A stretch of DNA of 64,000 nucleotides from Nitrospira sp. (GCA_005116835.1 SWDM01000016.1:655105-719104), one strand, 5' to 3'. Shown: positions 52,961 through 62,837, numbered from the stretch's first letter. The notes: generated by a model not told the origin, from the sequence alone. Program-made: numbers and translations.

Positions 52961-53665
52961 ATGGCAGAAACCACCCAACCGGCTACGGTCCTCTCAATCA
53001 CGGATGTTACTCCCCAAGTTCGCCAACTGATTGTGCTACCAAAGCATCAGCGGATCCTATTTCAACCAGGTCAATGGGTTTCATTGGAACTTCCTGTCGG
53101 TCCCAGGCCCCCACTCAACCGGGCCTATTCCTTCGCGACACCAGGCACTGCCTCAGGTGAGCTCACTCTAGTATTCGATCGAGTAGTGGGAGGCATGGGA
53201 TCCAGCTACCTCTATCAGCTCAGACCAGGTGACGAGATTCAATTGTCCGGACCCTATGGAAGCTTTACGATTCCACAACAGCTCGATGGGGAACTATTGT
53301 GTATCGCCCGTTTTACCGGCTTGGTGCCGATCCGCTGCATGTTGAAAGCATTGTATGCGCAGAGACAGACTGGTTCTGTGCTACTGATTGCAGTGGCCCC
53401 TGCGGAAGATGAGCTTCTTTTTCATCACGAATTGCTGACGCTGGCAGTCACTCGTCCGGGGTTTCGCTACTTGCCATTGGTGGCGGCCGGCGGTGAGCAG
53501 CAAGCAGTCGATCTCACGCTTTCGATACTCGAACCATTGGTCAAGAGTACGCCGAAAGCAATCCCGATGCTCTGTGGAACAAAAGGGTTCGTACGGCCGT
53601 TACGAGCGTACTTTGTCCAGGTAGGTTATGACCGAAAGGAGGTGAAGACCGAGACCTATGACTAA
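52961..53665 (+). CDS. FAD-binding ferredoxin-reductase-like oxidoreductase
   Basis: A 234-residue protein of the ferredoxin-NADP reductase superfamily. The FAD motif R-x-Y-S is in NRAYSFATPG, and GPYGSF lies in the FAD/NAD linker; the C-terminal half (about 110-234) is the nicotinamide-binding domain, with LCGTKGFVRPLRAYFVQVGYDRKEV at the end. There is no iron-sulfur domain in the protein. Its neighbour on the other strand is a 2Fe-2S ferredoxin of the ISC type (stop-to-stop, 95 bases apart), so it is a candidate ferredoxin reductase for iron-sulfur assembly. An AGGAG motif lies upstream. Confidence 0.8.
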   Translation: MAETTQPATVLSITDVTPQVRQLIVLPKHQRILFQPGQWVSLELPVGPRPPLNRAYSFATPGTASGELTLVFDRVVGGMGSSYLYQLRPGDEIQLSGPYGSFTIPQQLDGELLCIARFTGLVPIRCMLKALYAQRQTGSVLLIAVAPAEDELLFHHELLTLAVTRPGFRYLPLVAAGGEQQAVDLTLSILEPLVKSTPKAIPMLCGTKGFVRPLRAYFVQVGYDRKEVKTETYD

Positions 53666-53760
53666 AGAAATTCGGTGGTCAATGGCCGCTGGAAAGAAAT
53701 CGATCCGGTCCGTTCTGGCTCACGATTGACGAATGACGCTTGACCGGAGACCTATTTTCC

Positions 53761-54177
53761 TCAGTGGCCTTCCTTGACGAGATTTTTGTTGATCGCTGGG
53801 ATCTCTACCACAATATTCTTTGTCCCGTTCGGCACACATTGGCAAGCCAGACGCGACTGCAACGTGGTGATCGGCGCTTCCTCCAGCTGATCATATTCAT
53901 CGTCCGTACCTTCGTTGCAGCTCTCCAGACCCTGTTTCACGATGACATGGCAGGTTGAACAGGCGCAGACACCTCCGCAAACGTGCTCCAGGGCTACCCC
54001 ATTGCCCATCGCGACATCCAGGAGACTCCCTGGGAGCCCAGTCGGACCGTAGGGAATCTTGGTTGGGTCGACTTCAACCTTTGTCACCATGCCACCAGGG
54101 GCTATAAAGGTTACGGTATAAGCGACCTGAGGAAGCTCATAATCCGTTTTTTCAATATAGGGATTAGTTCCACCCAT
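53761..54177 (-). CDS. fdx: ISC-type [2Fe-2S] ferredoxin
   Basis: The 138-residue ferredoxin has the adrenodoxin/ISC-type ligand pattern CGGVCACSTCHV with the fourth cysteine in SRLACQC. It supplies electrons to IscS/IscU during cluster assembly. The N-terminal ~40 residues are an extension with no clear role. The gene is on the opposite strand of iscR with 135 bases between the starts, so the two share a divergent control region rather than the usual co-operon with iscRSUA-hscBA. AAAGGA lies before the ATG. Confidence 0.88.
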   Translation of the reverse strand: MGGTNPYIEKTDYELPQVAYTVTFIAPGGMVTKVEVDPTKIPYGPTGLPGSLLDVAMGNGVALEHVCGGVCACSTCHVIVKQGLESCNEGTDDEYDQLEEAPITTLQSRLACQCVPNGTKNIVVEIPAINKNLVKEGH

Positions 54178-54268
54178 CGATCTGTTCCTTTCACTCCCTG
54201 CTACGGCTTTATTTCTTGCTGTTGACAGCTTTGAAACTTGCGTGTTACCCTTAGTCCGACCTTATTGA

Positions 54269-54291
54269 TCGGAGATCATTATAGTCTCCGA
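54269..54291. promoter_or_regulatory. Inverted repeat in the fdx-iscR divergent control region
   Basis: A 7-bp inverted repeat, TCGGAGA (54269-54275) and TCTCCGA (54285-54291), with a 9-base spacer, lies 22 bases before the iscR start. It overlaps an AT-rich stretch (CATTATAG) that would suit a -10 box. The position fits an operator used by IscR for feedback on both directions. It does not resemble the E. coli type 1 site closely. Confidence 0.45.
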
Positions 54292-54312
54292 CCCAAGTGA
54301 TCGGCAATAGCA

Positions 54313-54786
54313 ATGTTAAAGATTTCAAAAAAAGCAGATTATGCCCTCATGGCCCTACAGCACATCGCTGCAGTCCAATTTGGCGAGTTGACACCCGGGC
54401 GCGTAGTGAATACCAAGGAGATCGCGGAGGAATATAATATCCCCCTCGAGCTGCTGGCCAAGGTGCTCCAGACCCTTGCCAAGAACTCATTGATTGAGAG
54501 TCACAACGGTCCCAAGGGCGGATATGTCCTGGCCCGCCGCGCGCACCAAATTACGATCGCGCAGATCCTCGAAAGCATCGAGGGCCCCCTAGGTATTACC
54601 GATTGCTCCCACGAGAAGGACGGAGAGTTCTGCATGCAGCGGGAAAATTGCCATATCCGCACACCGCTCTTGAAAGTTCAGGACAGCATCGCCCAATTAC
54701 TCAATAACATGACCCTGCAAGACATGATGGGTGGCACACCCCTCATTACGATTCAGTCCCCTGCGGCACAAGGAGTTGAACGATGA
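54313..54786 (+). CDS. iscR: IscR, Rrf2-family iron-sulfur regulator
   Basis: A 157-residue Rrf2-type regulator with a winged HTH at the N-terminus ([15 protein letters not shown]). The three cysteines for a [2Fe-2S] cluster are in [17 protein letters not shown]. It controls the ISC operon in response to the state of cluster supply. Its stop overlaps the start of iscS by 4 bases, confirming co-translation. The control region upstream contains an inverted repeat. Confidence 0.9.
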   Translation: MLKISKKADYALMALQHIAAVQFGELTPGRVVNTKEIAEEYNIPLELLAKVLQTLAKNSLIESHNGPKGGYVLARRAHQITIAQILESIEGPLGITDCSHEKDGEFCMQRENCHIRTPLLKVQDSIAQLLNNMTLQDMMGGTPLITIQSPAAQGVER

Positions 54787-56000
54787 AACTGCCGATTTTC
54801 TTGGACAACCATTCCACGACACCGATGGATCCACGCGTATTGGAGACCATGCTTCCCTACTTCGTCGAGAAATTTGGAAACGCGGCCAGCCGTAACCATG
54901 CTTTTGGTTGGGCAGCGGAAGAAGCTGTAGAACAGGCCAGAAAGCAGATCGCAAAACTGATCAAAGCCGATCCGAAAGAGATTGTCTTCACAAGCGGCGC
55001 CACTGAATCGGACAATCTTGCGATCAAGGGTGTGCTGGAAATGTACAAGGAGAAGGGCGATCACATTATTACGTCGTCCACTGAACACCGCGCCGTGCTC
55101 GATACCGTCAAATCGTTAGAGGGGAAAGGCAAAGCGGCAGTCACCTATCTCTCTGTCGATAAATTCGGGATGGTGAATCCCGAGGATGTGCGGAAAGCCA
55201 TTACAGAGAAGACGATCCTTATCTCTGTCATGCTGGCGAACAATGAAATCGGCACGATCAACCCCGTCAAAGAGATCGGAAAAATCGCCAAGGAGAAGGG
55301 TATCCTCTTCCATTGTGATGCGACGCAAGGTGTTGGGAAAATTCCTGTCGATGTCCAAGAGATGGGCATCGACCTGATGTCGTTCTCGGCTCATAAGATC
55401 TATGGCCCCAAGGGGGTTGGCGCGCTCTACGTGAGAAAGAAGAATCCGAGGGTTCGTATCGCGTCGCAAATGGATGGTGGCGGACATGAGCGCGGTATGC
55501 GCTCCGGCACGCTTCCGGTGCCCTTGATCGTGGGATTCGGCAAGGCCTGCGAACTCTGCGAGCAGGAGATGGCCAAAGACACTACGCGGTTGATTGCGAT
55601 GCGCGATCGGCTGGAGGCCAGTATCATGAAGGCTCTGGAAGAAAGCTATCTGAACGGCCATCCGACCAATCGTCTCCCCGGCAACCTCAATATCTCCTTT
55701 GCTTATGTGGAAGGCGAGTCGTTGCTGATGGGTATGAAGGATATCGCTCTCTCATCCGGTTCGGCCTGTACCTCCGCCACATTGGAGCCCTCGTATGTCC
55801 TCCGTGCATTGGGGGTCGGGACGGAATTGGCGCACTCCTCGATCCGATTCGGTCTGGGCCGTTTCAACACAGACGATGAGATTGATTACACCATCAAGAA
55901 GGTCATTGAGATCGTTACAAAATTACGCGAGATGTCCCCGTTGTACGAGATGGCAAAAGAAGGCGTCGATTTGAAATCAGTTCAATGGGCTGCCCACTAA
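54783..56000 (+). CDS. iscS: IscS cysteine desulfurase
   Basis: The 405-residue PLP enzyme takes sulfur from cysteine and passes it on as persulfide. The PLP lysine is in [12 protein letters not shown], and the active-site Cys loop is in [14 protein letters not shown], with the long loop of the IscS/NFS1 group rather than the SufS group. The N-terminal [13 protein letters not shown] is a typical start. It is joined to iscR (4-base overlap) and followed 34 bases later by iscU, within an ordered operon. Confidence 0.93.
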   Translation: MKLPIFLDNHSTTPMDPRVLETMLPYFVEKFGNAASRNHAFGWAAEEAVEQARKQIAKLIKADPKEIVFTSGATESDNLAIKGVLEMYKEKGDHIITSSTEHRAVLDTVKSLEGKGKAAVTYLSVDKFGMVNPEDVRKAITEKTILISVMLANNEIGTINPVKEIGKIAKEKGILFHCDATQGVGKIPVDVQEMGIDLMSFSAHKIYGPKGVGALYVRKKNPRVRIASQMDGGGHERGMRSGTLPVPLIVGFGKACELCEQEMAKDTTRLIAMRDRLEASIMKALEESYLNGHPTNRLPGNLNISFAYVEGESLLMGMKDIALSSGSACTSATLEPSYVLRALGVGTELAHSSIRFGLGRFNTDDEIDYTIKKVIEIVTKLREMSPLYEMAKEGVDLKSVQWAAH

Positions 56001-56034
56001 CGGCAATTGTAAATTATAAATTTCGGAGGTGACC

Positions 56035-56433
56035 ATGGCCTACAGTGATAAAGTCGTCGATCATTTCAATAACCCCCGCAACATGGGGAGCTTCAAGAAG
56101 GACGAGGAAGGTGTCGGCACCGGCATGGTCGGGGCTCCGGAGTGCGGCGACGTGATGAAGCTCCAGATCAAGGTACAAAACGACATGATCGTGGACGCAA
56201 AGTTTAAAACCTTCGGTTGCGGGTCTGCAATCGCCAGCTCGAGCCTCGCCACCGAATGGCTGAAGGGCAAGACAATCGAAGAGGCTCAAAAGATCAAGAA
56301 CACCGATATCGTGCAGGAACTCAATCTGCCGCCCGTGAAGATCCATTGCTCCGTGCTCGCCGAAGATGCAATCAAGGCTGCTCTTGCGGACTACCAGAAG
56401 AAAGCCGATGGAGCACTGGTCGACGCGAAGTAA
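56035..56433 (+). CDS. iscU: IscU iron-sulfur scaffold protein
   Basis: A 132-residue scaffold on which clusters are built. Cysteines are in APECGDVMK, KTFGCGSAIASSSLA and KIHCSVLAED, and the conserved Asp is in the first of these. The LPPVK motif, which the chaperone HscA binds, is present (LNLPPVKIHC). I placed the start at 56035 because GGAGGTGACC precedes it; the frame could begin 6 bases earlier at a GTG. Confidence 0.95.
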   Translation: MAYSDKVVDHFNNPRNMGSFKKDEEGVGTGMVGAPECGDVMKLQIKVQNDMIVDAKFKTFGCGSAIASSSLATEWLKGKTIEEAQKIKNTDIVQELNLPPVKIHCSVLAEDAIKAALADYQKKADGALVDAK

Positions 56434-56453
56434 CGTCACAAAGGGAGTGCGCG

Positions 56454-56810
56454 ATGGACACGACAAACGCAGAAGTTCAAGCTCCAGTGATTACGCTCAG
56501 CGAGGCGGCGCTGAAAGAAGTGAAGCGCCTCATCAACGTGCAGGGCCTCACAGAAGGGGGGCTCCGCCTCGGCGTGAAGGGTGGCGGCTGCTCAGGCCTC
56601 AGTTACACGATTAACTTCGATGAAAAGATCGGTCAGCACGACCAGATTCATGACTTCGATGGGGTGAAAGTCATTGTCGATGCCAAGAGCGCCATTTATC
56701 TGCAAGGCACGCAGTTGGACTTCCAGAAAGACCTGATGGGTGGAAACTTCAAATTCGTCAATCCGAATGCCGACAAGACCTGCGGCTGCGGGGAGTCGTT
56801 CTCGGCCTAA
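56454..56810 (+). CDS. iscA: A-type iron-sulfur carrier protein
   Basis: A 118-residue A-type carrier. The three cysteines are in GGGCSGLSY and the CGCG motif of TCGCGESFSA. It passes clusters to target proteins. I chose 56454, preceded by AAGGGAG; the frame is open to 56217 but that overlaps iscU. Which of IscA, ErpA or SufA it corresponds to cannot be settled by sequence; its place after iscU points to IscA. Confidence 0.9.
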   Translation: MDTTNAEVQAPVITLSEAALKEVKRLINVQGLTEGGLRLGVKGGGCSGLSYTINFDEKIGQHDQIHDFDGVKVIVDAKSAIYLQGTQLDFQKDLMGGNFKFVNPNADKTCGCGESFSA

Positions 56811-56881
56811 ATAAGTGTCAGTAACGCACAGGATCCCACGGGCATGGCAGGCCGCCATGCCCGTGCTGTCAGAGGAGTCCC

Positions 56882-57601
56882 ATGGATCACCAACACAACC
56901 ACAGCACCGGCAGTCCACGTGAGCTACCGATGGCTCGCAGCATGTGCTGGCACTGTCAGTCTGAGGTATCCGGCGAATATTTCTGTGAGCGATGCGTCAA
57001 GGTCCAGCCGGTGTCGAAAGAGCTCGATTATTTCACCTGCATGGGCTTCCCCCGTCGCCTCACGATCGATCCGCGTCAACTGGAAACTAAGTTCTACGAA
57101 CTGAGCCGCGCGTTCCACCCGGATTTTTTTCAGAACAAGAGCGCGGAAGAACAGAGCATCAGCCTCGGCAATTCAGCAATGTTGAATACCGCCTACCGCA
57201 CGCTTCGCGATCCCATTCAACGGGCCGAGTATCTGCTCGATCTGGAAGCCGGCGCCGTGAAAAACATTCGGACTTCACCCCCGGCTGACCTGTTCGAAGA
57301 AATCCTCGAACTTCAAGACACGCTGGACGAGTACCGCGCTGCCGATCGTGCCTCAGACGCTTCCGCTACACTCTGTTCCAAGCTTCAGACGGAACGCACG
57401 ATGCTCGAACGACGCCAGCAGGACATGGAAACCGCATTACAACAGCTCTTCGCACAATGGGACGCTCTTCAAGACCGCGGTGAAGCGACGGACCAAGCCC
57501 GCGCCGAACGAGATCGGATTCTCAAGCACATGCGGGACATTTTGTCGAACCGTACCTACGTGAAGAACATCGTCAACGACCTCGTCGCCACCATCTCCTA
57601 A
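56882..57601 (+). CDS. hscB: HscB co-chaperone with N-terminal zinc motif
   Basis: The 239-residue J-domain protein directs HscA to IscU. The HPD motif is in RAFHPDFF. An N-terminal zinc finger with CWHC and CERC (about residues 22-25 and 35-38) precedes the J domain, as in eukaryotic HSC20 and some bacterial forms. The C-terminal three-helix bundle that binds IscU is present (about 135-235). A GAGGAG signal lies before the ATG. It is separated from iscA by 71 bases. Confidence 0.9.
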   Translation: MDHQHNHSTGSPRELPMARSMCWHCQSEVSGEYFCERCVKVQPVSKELDYFTCMGFPRRLTIDPRQLETKFYELSRAFHPDFFQNKSAEEQSISLGNSAMLNTAYRTLRDPIQRAEYLLDLEAGAVKNIRTSPPADLFEEILELQDTLDEYRAADRASDASATLCSKLQTERTMLERRQQDMETALQQLFAQWDALQDRGEATDQARAERDRILKHMRDILSNRTYVKNIVNDLVATIS

Positions 57602-57606
57602 ACACT

Positions 57607-59427
57607 ATGGCCCGTATCGTCGGAATCGATCTCGGCACGACCAATTCATTGGTTGCCTATATGGACAAGGGAACCCCGCGCGTGATCGCGGGGCGGAACG
57701 AGCGCAATATGGTGCCCTCCGTCGTGGCCATGACCGATAACGGCCTCATCGTCGGCGATCCAGCCAAAGAGCATCTGACCCGCAATCCAGCCCGCACGGT
57801 CTATTCTGTGAAGCGATTTATGGGAAAGAGTCTGGAGGACGTACAGGGCGAATTGACCTATTTCCCCTATACATTAACGGAACAGGGCGGGGTGATCCGA
57901 TTCAAACTGGGCGAGAAAACCTATTCGCCACCGCAGATTTCAGCCATGATTCTCAAAGAGCTGAAACTCAGGGCTGAAACGCACTTAGGTGAGAGTATCA
58001 CCAAGGCCGTCATTACCGTCCCGGCTTATTTCAACGACAGCCAACGACAAGCCACGAAAGACGCCGGCATGATCGCCGGTCTTGAGGTGCTGCGGATCAT
58101 CAATGAACCGACGGCTGCCTCGCTCGCCTATGGGCTTCAAGAAAAGACTCAAGGCACAATCGCCGTCTACGATCTTGGAGGCGGTACCTTCGACATTTCG
58201 ATTCTGAAGCTTAAAGACGGAATTTTCGAAGTTTTGGCCACCAATGGCGACACCCATTTGGGCGGCGATGACATTGACCGGCTGATTGCTGATCTGCTCA
58301 TAGAAGAAGTTCGCGAACGATATGGGCTCGATCTCCACGCCTATCCCGACCATATGCAGGCTGTCCGCTTGGAAGCCGAACGTGCAAAGGTTCAACTTTC
58401 CGATGTGCTGAAAACGACGGCAACTCTCGACCTGCCGGATGGTAAAGGTAAATTTAGCAGAGAGCTGACGAGAGATCAGATCGAATCCCTGACGATGGGC
58501 CTGATCGAACGCACGTTGGCTCCCTGTCGCAAAGCGCTCAAGGATGCTGAGCTCACTCCCGAGCACATCGATGAAGTGGTGCTTGTCGGCGGGTCCACAC
58601 GCATGCCGCTTGTTCGGCAACGTGTTCGGGAGCTGTTCGGGAAGACCCCGCACTGCGAACTGAATCCAGACGAAGTGGTGGCCCTCGGCGCGGCCGTGCA
58701 GGCCGATATTCTGAGCGGCGGCACCACCGACATGCTGCTGCTGGATGTCACCCCGTTATCGCTCGGCATCGAAACGATGGGTGGTGTGATGAGCAGCGTG
58801 ATCCGGCGCAATACGACCATCCCAGCCGGCGCAAAAGAGATGTTCACAACTTACGTGGACGGCCAGACCGGTGTGGACATTCACATTCTTCAAGGCGAGC
58901 GCGAGCTAGCGAAAGACAACCGAAGTCTGGCGCGATTCAGACTCAAGGTGCCGCCCTTGCCCGCCGGTGTGCCGCGGATCGAAGTCACGTTCTTGATCGA
59001 CGCAAACGGCATTCTCAACGTACTGGCGAAGGACATGCGGACAGGACAAAGCCAGTCTATCGAGGTCAAGCCGTCCTATGGTTTGTCAGACAGTGAAGTA
59101 GAGCAAATGATCGAAGATTCATTCAAGTTTGCCGCAGACGATGTCTCCGCCCGCAAATTGATCGAAGCGCGCCTGGATGCCGGTGCATTGATTACGACGA
59201 CAGAGAAATCCCTTCTTGAGGGAGGCCATCTCATCGCACCAGAAGACATCGCCGTTACTCGGACAGCGCTGTCAGCCTTGTCCGTAGCCAAGGACGGCAC
59301 AGATCCGCGCACTATCCGTGCGCGCATCGCAGACCTCGAACAGGCCACAAAGTCGCTGACCGTCGCGCTCTTGAACGATTCGCTTACGAAGGGGCTACAG
59401 GGGAAAAAGGTCTCTGAGGTCACATAG
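57607..59427 (+). CDS. hscA: HscA iron-sulfur chaperone
   Basis: The 606-residue Hsp70 homologue releases clusters from IscU. It has the N-terminal GIDLGTTNSLVA, the linker region and the substrate-binding domain typical of Hsp70, ending GKKVSEVT without a DnaK-type acidic tail. The LPPVK motif of IscU is its binding site. It begins 5 bases after the hscB stop, so coupling is expected. Confidence 0.93.
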   Translation: MARIVGIDLGTTNSLVAYMDKGTPRVIAGRNERNMVPSVVAMTDNGLIVGDPAKEHLTRNPARTVYSVKRFMGKSLEDVQGELTYFPYTLTEQGGVIRFKLGEKTYSPPQISAMILKELKLRAETHLGESITKAVITVPAYFNDSQRQATKDAGMIAGLEVLRIINEPTAASLAYGLQEKTQGTIAVYDLGGGTFDISILKLKDGIFEVLATNGDTHLGGDDIDRLIADLLIEEVRERYGLDLHAYPDHMQAVRLEAERAKVQLSDVLKTTATLDLPDGKGKFSRELTRDQIESLTMGLIERTLAPCRKALKDAELTPEHIDEVVLVGGSTRMPLVRQRVRELFGKTPHCELNPDEVVALGAAVQADILSGGTTDMLLLDVTPLSLGIETMGGVMSSVIRRNTTIPAGAKEMFTTYVDGQTGVDIHILQGERELAKDNRSLARFRLKVPPLPAGVPRIEVTFLIDANGILNVLAKDMRTGQSQSIEVKPSYGLSDSEVEQMIEDSFKFAADDVSARKLIEARLDAGALITTTEKSLLEGGHLIAPEDIAVTRTALSALSVAKDGTDPRTIRARIADLEQATKSLTVALLNDSLTKGLQGKKVSEVT

Positions 59428-59482
59428 CGACGATTCCGTACCGATGTTATGGTCGACTTACGACGGAACATGAGGAGTGGAT

Positions 59483-59695
59483 ATGGATCTGAAATGGCAG
59501 GATACTGAAGATATTGCGATCCGTTTAGTCGAAGAACATCCGGAGACAGATCCACTCACCGTCCGATTCACCGACATGCATGCCTGGATCGTCTCACTTC
59601 CTGACTTCAAAGACGATCCGAAAAAATCAAATGAGAAGATTCTCGAGGCGATCCAGATGGCCTGGCACGAAGAATATCAAGACTCAAAGTCCTAA
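59483..59695 (+). CDS. iscX: IscX
   Basis: A 70-residue acidic protein of the IscX family, which binds iron and IscS and tunes assembly. The motif WQDTEDIAIRLVEEHPETDPLTVRFTD is shortened here to its key residues: Trp-x-Asp near the start and the D/E-rich patch that follows; DMHAWI is also conserved. I set the start at 59483, with AGGAG 5 bases before it. It closes the operon; 59696-59960 holds no gene. Confidence 0.9.
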   Translation: MDLKWQDTEDIAIRLVEEHPETDPLTVRFTDMHAWIVSLPDFKDDPKKSNEKILEAIQMAWHEEYQDSKS

Positions 59696-59960
59696 CCCGC
59701 TGGATTTTCCCTTCCTCCAAGTATTACTCAGACATCGGAAGACAGTCTTGCCCTGATTGAATGACCACCGACCGCCAGTAGTTTTCCACGCCCACCGCCG
59801 TAACCCATTGTAATGAAATTGTAATTAAGTGTGACTCGACATGATGGGCGAGGACGGCTCTTTCACAAAGGATCCAGTCCCCCTTCCTTTGGGGCATTGT
59901 GGAAAAGAGAGAAGTCGGGATAAATAAGGCTAACTTCTCAACTGAACTGGAGCCTTTCCG

Positions 59961-60185
59961 ATGTCCAATGTCTTGAATTTAAGCGCGCATACGAGCGACG
60001 AAGAATTGCAGCACCTCACGAACCTCCTGCTCTATCATTTCGTTGAGCAATCAGGTGGGCAAATTCAATTCAGGCTGGAAGATGCCCAGCGTGTCCGACA
60101 GAGCCTTGCCACCAAGATGGTGCAAATGCATGTGGGAGATGAGGTGCGATTACGCATCATCGATCGCTTGCCGGAGCTACAGTAG
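59961..60185 (+). CDS. Small conserved hypothetical protein
   Basis: A 74-residue soluble protein, mostly helical, with a short beta stretch (IQFRLEDAQRV and DEVRLRIIDRL). I recognise no domain. It starts with MSNVLNLSAHT and has no membrane segment or cysteines. GGAG lies before the start. It stands alone between the ISC operon and the arfB gene. Confidence 0.5.
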   Translation: MSNVLNLSAHTSDEELQHLTNLLLYHFVEQSGGQIQFRLEDAQRVRQSLATKMVQMHVGDEVRLRIIDRLPELQ

Positions 60186-60518
60186 AGTTCAGTTTTCCTA
60201 TTCAAGCATTGCCTCTCACCCTTCCCAACACTCGAAATTCTTCTTGCCTCTGGCCGTAGACTATCTGCCGATAACAACAGGGCTGGATACATACTGGTCA
60301 TTGCAGTAGACTCCCGATCCAGTGGAGGAAGCGATGGAATCAGCGAGAAATTTCATGATTTCAAACTAGGGTTGAGTGCTGGCGTCAACATGGATAGGAC
60401 ACTCACGTTGTGCAACTGACACGATTTTACGGTTTTACCCTGGTGTTGGCTTGGATCGACTGTCTGCGAACCAAACGATAATGTGGTCCTGGGCAAAGGG
60501 ATCGAATAGATAACCTCA
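60186..60518. other. Gene-free stretch before arfB
   Basis: No gene, tRNA or clear repeat is visible. Short frames on both strands have no ribosome binding site or family resemblance. Confidence 0.4.
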
Positions 60519-60929
60519 ATGCTCCACATCTCCTCCCACGTCACCATTCCCGATTCTGAAATCGATATCCATGCGATGCGGTCGCAGGGCGCCGGCGGGC
60601 AGAACGTGAACAAGGTCTCGTCCGCCATTCATTTGCAGTTCGATATTGTTGCCTCGTCGTTGCCGCCGTTTTACAAGGAAGAGCTGTTGAAATTGAAGGA
60701 CCATCGCATCTCTGAAGGGGGTGTGATCACTATCAAGGCCCAGCAGTATCGAAGTCAGGAGCAGAATCGAGAGGATGCGCTCACTCGGCTGACCGAGCTC
60801 ATTCAGAGCGTGGCGATCCCTCGCAAGAAGCGCAGGGCCACGAAACCGACGAAGGGGTCGAAGGAGCGGAGGCTGGAGGGCAAGACCAAACGCGGGAAAC
60901 TAAAATCCCTTCGGCGCACAATCGAGTGA
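60519..60929 (+). CDS. arfB: Ribosome-rescue hydrolase ArfB (YaeJ)
   Basis: A 136-residue peptidyl-tRNA hydrolase with the GGQ motif in SQGAGGQNVNKVSS. The C-terminal basic tail (RKKRRATKPTKGSKERR, then KRGKLKSL) is the one that inserts into the empty mRNA channel of stalled ribosomes. These two features define ArfB and separate it from RF1/RF2. There is no sign of a termination codon domain. It is a single-gene unit. Confidence 0.9.
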   Translation: MLHISSHVTIPDSEIDIHAMRSQGAGGQNVNKVSSAIHLQFDIVASSLPPFYKEELLKLKDHRISEGGVITIKAQQYRSQEQNREDALTRLTELIQSVAIPRKKRRATKPTKGSKERRLEGKTKRGKLKSLRRTIE

Positions 60930-61020
60930 TGCTAGGCGCCAAGGGTGATTCTAAGAATAGATCCGCACGCCTGCTTTCACAAGCCTAAGACCTACTGCCC
61001 CTGCCAGAAGCAGACCGGGC

Positions 61021-61746
61021 CTATCGCGCTTTGGCCTCGCGTTTCACCGGGCTTTCAGCTGGCTGTGGGCCGGCGATAAAGGGATAGACGACGCCTGCGA
61101 TTGCTGCGCCCAGGATGGGCGCCACCCAGAAGAGCCAGAGTTGTTGCAGGGCCCAGCCGTCGGCAAAGACGGCAGTGGCTGCGCTACGAGCAGGGTTGAG
61201 GGAGAGATTAGTCACGGGGATCCCAGCCCAATTGATGAGGGCCACGGCAAGACCGATGGCCAGAGGCGCGAAGCCCTTCGGTGCCCGGCTGTCCGTAGAT
61301 CCTAGAATGATGATGAGGAAAAAAAAGGCAAAAACTGTTTCCATGCAGAAGCCGGCTAAGAGCGAATAGCCTCCAGGAGAATGTTCGCCGTAGCCGTTGG
61401 AGGCGAAACCACCGGGGACGAAGCCGGCCTTCCCACTAGCGATGAGATAGAGAGCTCCGGCGCCGAGGATACCGCCGATCACTTGGGCGGCAATGTAGCC
61501 GGGTACCTCGTGCGCAGGGAATCGTTTGCTGACCATGAGGCCCACGGTGACAGCAGGGTTGATATGGCAGCCCGAGATATGGCCAATGGCGTACACTATC
61601 GTGACCACGGCCACCCCGAAGGCGAAGGCGATCCCAATGACTCCGATGCCGAGTCCGGGAACACCGGCGCTCAGGAGCGCGCTTCCGCAACCGGCGAACA
61701 CCAACCAGAACGTGCCGAGCGCTTCGGCGGCGAGTCGTTGTCCCAT
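61021..61746 (-). CDS. aqpZ: Aquaporin (AqpZ-type water channel)
   Basis: A 241-residue MIP-family channel with six membrane helices and both NPA boxes: SGCHINPAVTVG and NLSLNPARSAAT. Residues around the selectivity filter (F near HLY-type positions and R after the second NPA) match water-selective AqpZ rather than glycerol channels. The C-terminus is basic. GGAGGA lies just before the ATG. The gene is divergent from ppk2 with 180 bases between. Confidence 0.9.
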   Translation of the reverse strand: MGQRLAAEALGTFWLVFAGCGSALLSAGVPGLGIGVIGIAFAFGVAVVTIVYAIGHISGCHINPAVTVGLMVSKRFPAHEVPGYIAAQVIGGILGAGALYLIASGKAGFVPGGFASNGYGEHSPGGYSLLAGFCMETVFAFFFLIIILGSTDSRAPKGFAPLAIGLAVALINWAGIPVTNLSLNPARSAATAVFADGWALQQLWLFWVAPILGAAIAGVVYPFIAGPQPAESPVKREAKAR

Positions 61747-61926
61747 CGTATCCTCCGAAAATTATCTGCCTACCCCGTACTATGCCCTCGCGATACATAA
61801 AAGTGCAAGTTGCTTTTGGACGAGAGCTGCAACCACTAAACGGAGTTATTCGAGGCTGCCAAGTTGGATCAAACGGAGTAGAATGTCGCCTCGAATAGAA
61901 GCCTGAGATGGAGGAGAGGATCAAGG

Positions 61927-62745
61927 ATGAAAGAGTATCACGTGAAACCAGGCAGGCAACTCAACTTGGATAAATATGATCCTGACGGTACCAATGACTA
62001 CAAAAAGACCGACCAAGGCAAAGAGAAGGCTAAGGCGATCACGGCAGAATTGACCAGCCGGCTTGGCGAACTCCAAGAGCGGCTCTATGCCGACGGAACT
62101 CGATCGCTGCTCATCGTGTTGCAGGGGATGGATACTAGCGGTAAGGACGGGACGATTAAGAGCGTGATGTCCGGTGTGAATCCGCAGGGCTGTAAGGTTG
62201 TGTCATTCAAAGCGCCGTCGTCGGAGGAGCTGAGCCACGATTTTTTGTGGCGCGTGCATCAAAAGGCGCCGGCGAAGGGCCAGATCGGAATCTTCAACCG
62301 ATCGCATTATGAGGATGTGCTTATTACCCGCGTCCACGGGTGGGTATCGGACAAGATTGTGCGTCAACGGTTCGATCAGATCAAAGAGTTCGAGGAGTTG
62401 CTCTATGAGAACGGGACTACTGTGCTCAAGTTTTTTCTGCACATTTCAAAGGATGAACAGAAAGAGCGGCTGGAGGAACGGATTCGCGATCCGGAGAAGC
62501 GATGGAAGTTCAACGAAGGAGATCTTGAGGAACGGAAACTGTGGAAGAATTACATGAAGGCGTTCGAGGACGTTATGGCGGCCACGAGTACGGACCACGC
62601 GCCCTGGTATATCGTGCCGGCTAATCGGAAATGGTATCGCAATCTCGTGGTCGCCGATCGTATCGTTGATGTCTTGGAAGCCATGAAAATAAAGACACCG
62701 CCTGCCACCGCAGGGATCAATTTCGATACGTTAAAAATTGTGTAA
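61927..62745 (+). CDS. ppk2: Polyphosphate kinase 2
   Basis: A 272-residue PPK2-family enzyme that moves phosphate between polyphosphate and nucleotides. It has the Walker A motif GMDTSGKDGTIKS, the lid region (RRVHQKAPAKGQIGIFNRSHYEDVL) and the Walker B-like segment VLKFFLHIS. Its single-domain length and sequence fit the class I/III PPK2 enzymes; which nucleotide it prefers is not settled by sequence. GGAGGAGAGG lies before the ATG. Confidence 0.9.
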   Translation: MKEYHVKPGRQLNLDKYDPDGTNDYKKTDQGKEKAKAITAELTSRLGELQERLYADGTRSLLIVLQGMDTSGKDGTIKSVMSGVNPQGCKVVSFKAPSSEELSHDFLWRVHQKAPAKGQIGIFNRSHYEDVLITRVHGWVSDKIVRQRFDQIKEFEELLYENGTTVLKFFLHISKDEQKERLEERIRDPEKRWKFNEGDLEERKLWKNYMKAFEDVMAATSTDHAPWYIVPANRKWYRNLVVADRIVDVLEAMKIKTPPATAGINFDTLKIV

Positions 62746-62837
62746 CGAGTCGGTCGCCGCATAAAAGGAAGCTTCCCTCTAATCCCCCCTAATCCCTCGC
62801 CGCAAGCCTCAACATCTGCGCCTGCAGCAGAAGAGGA

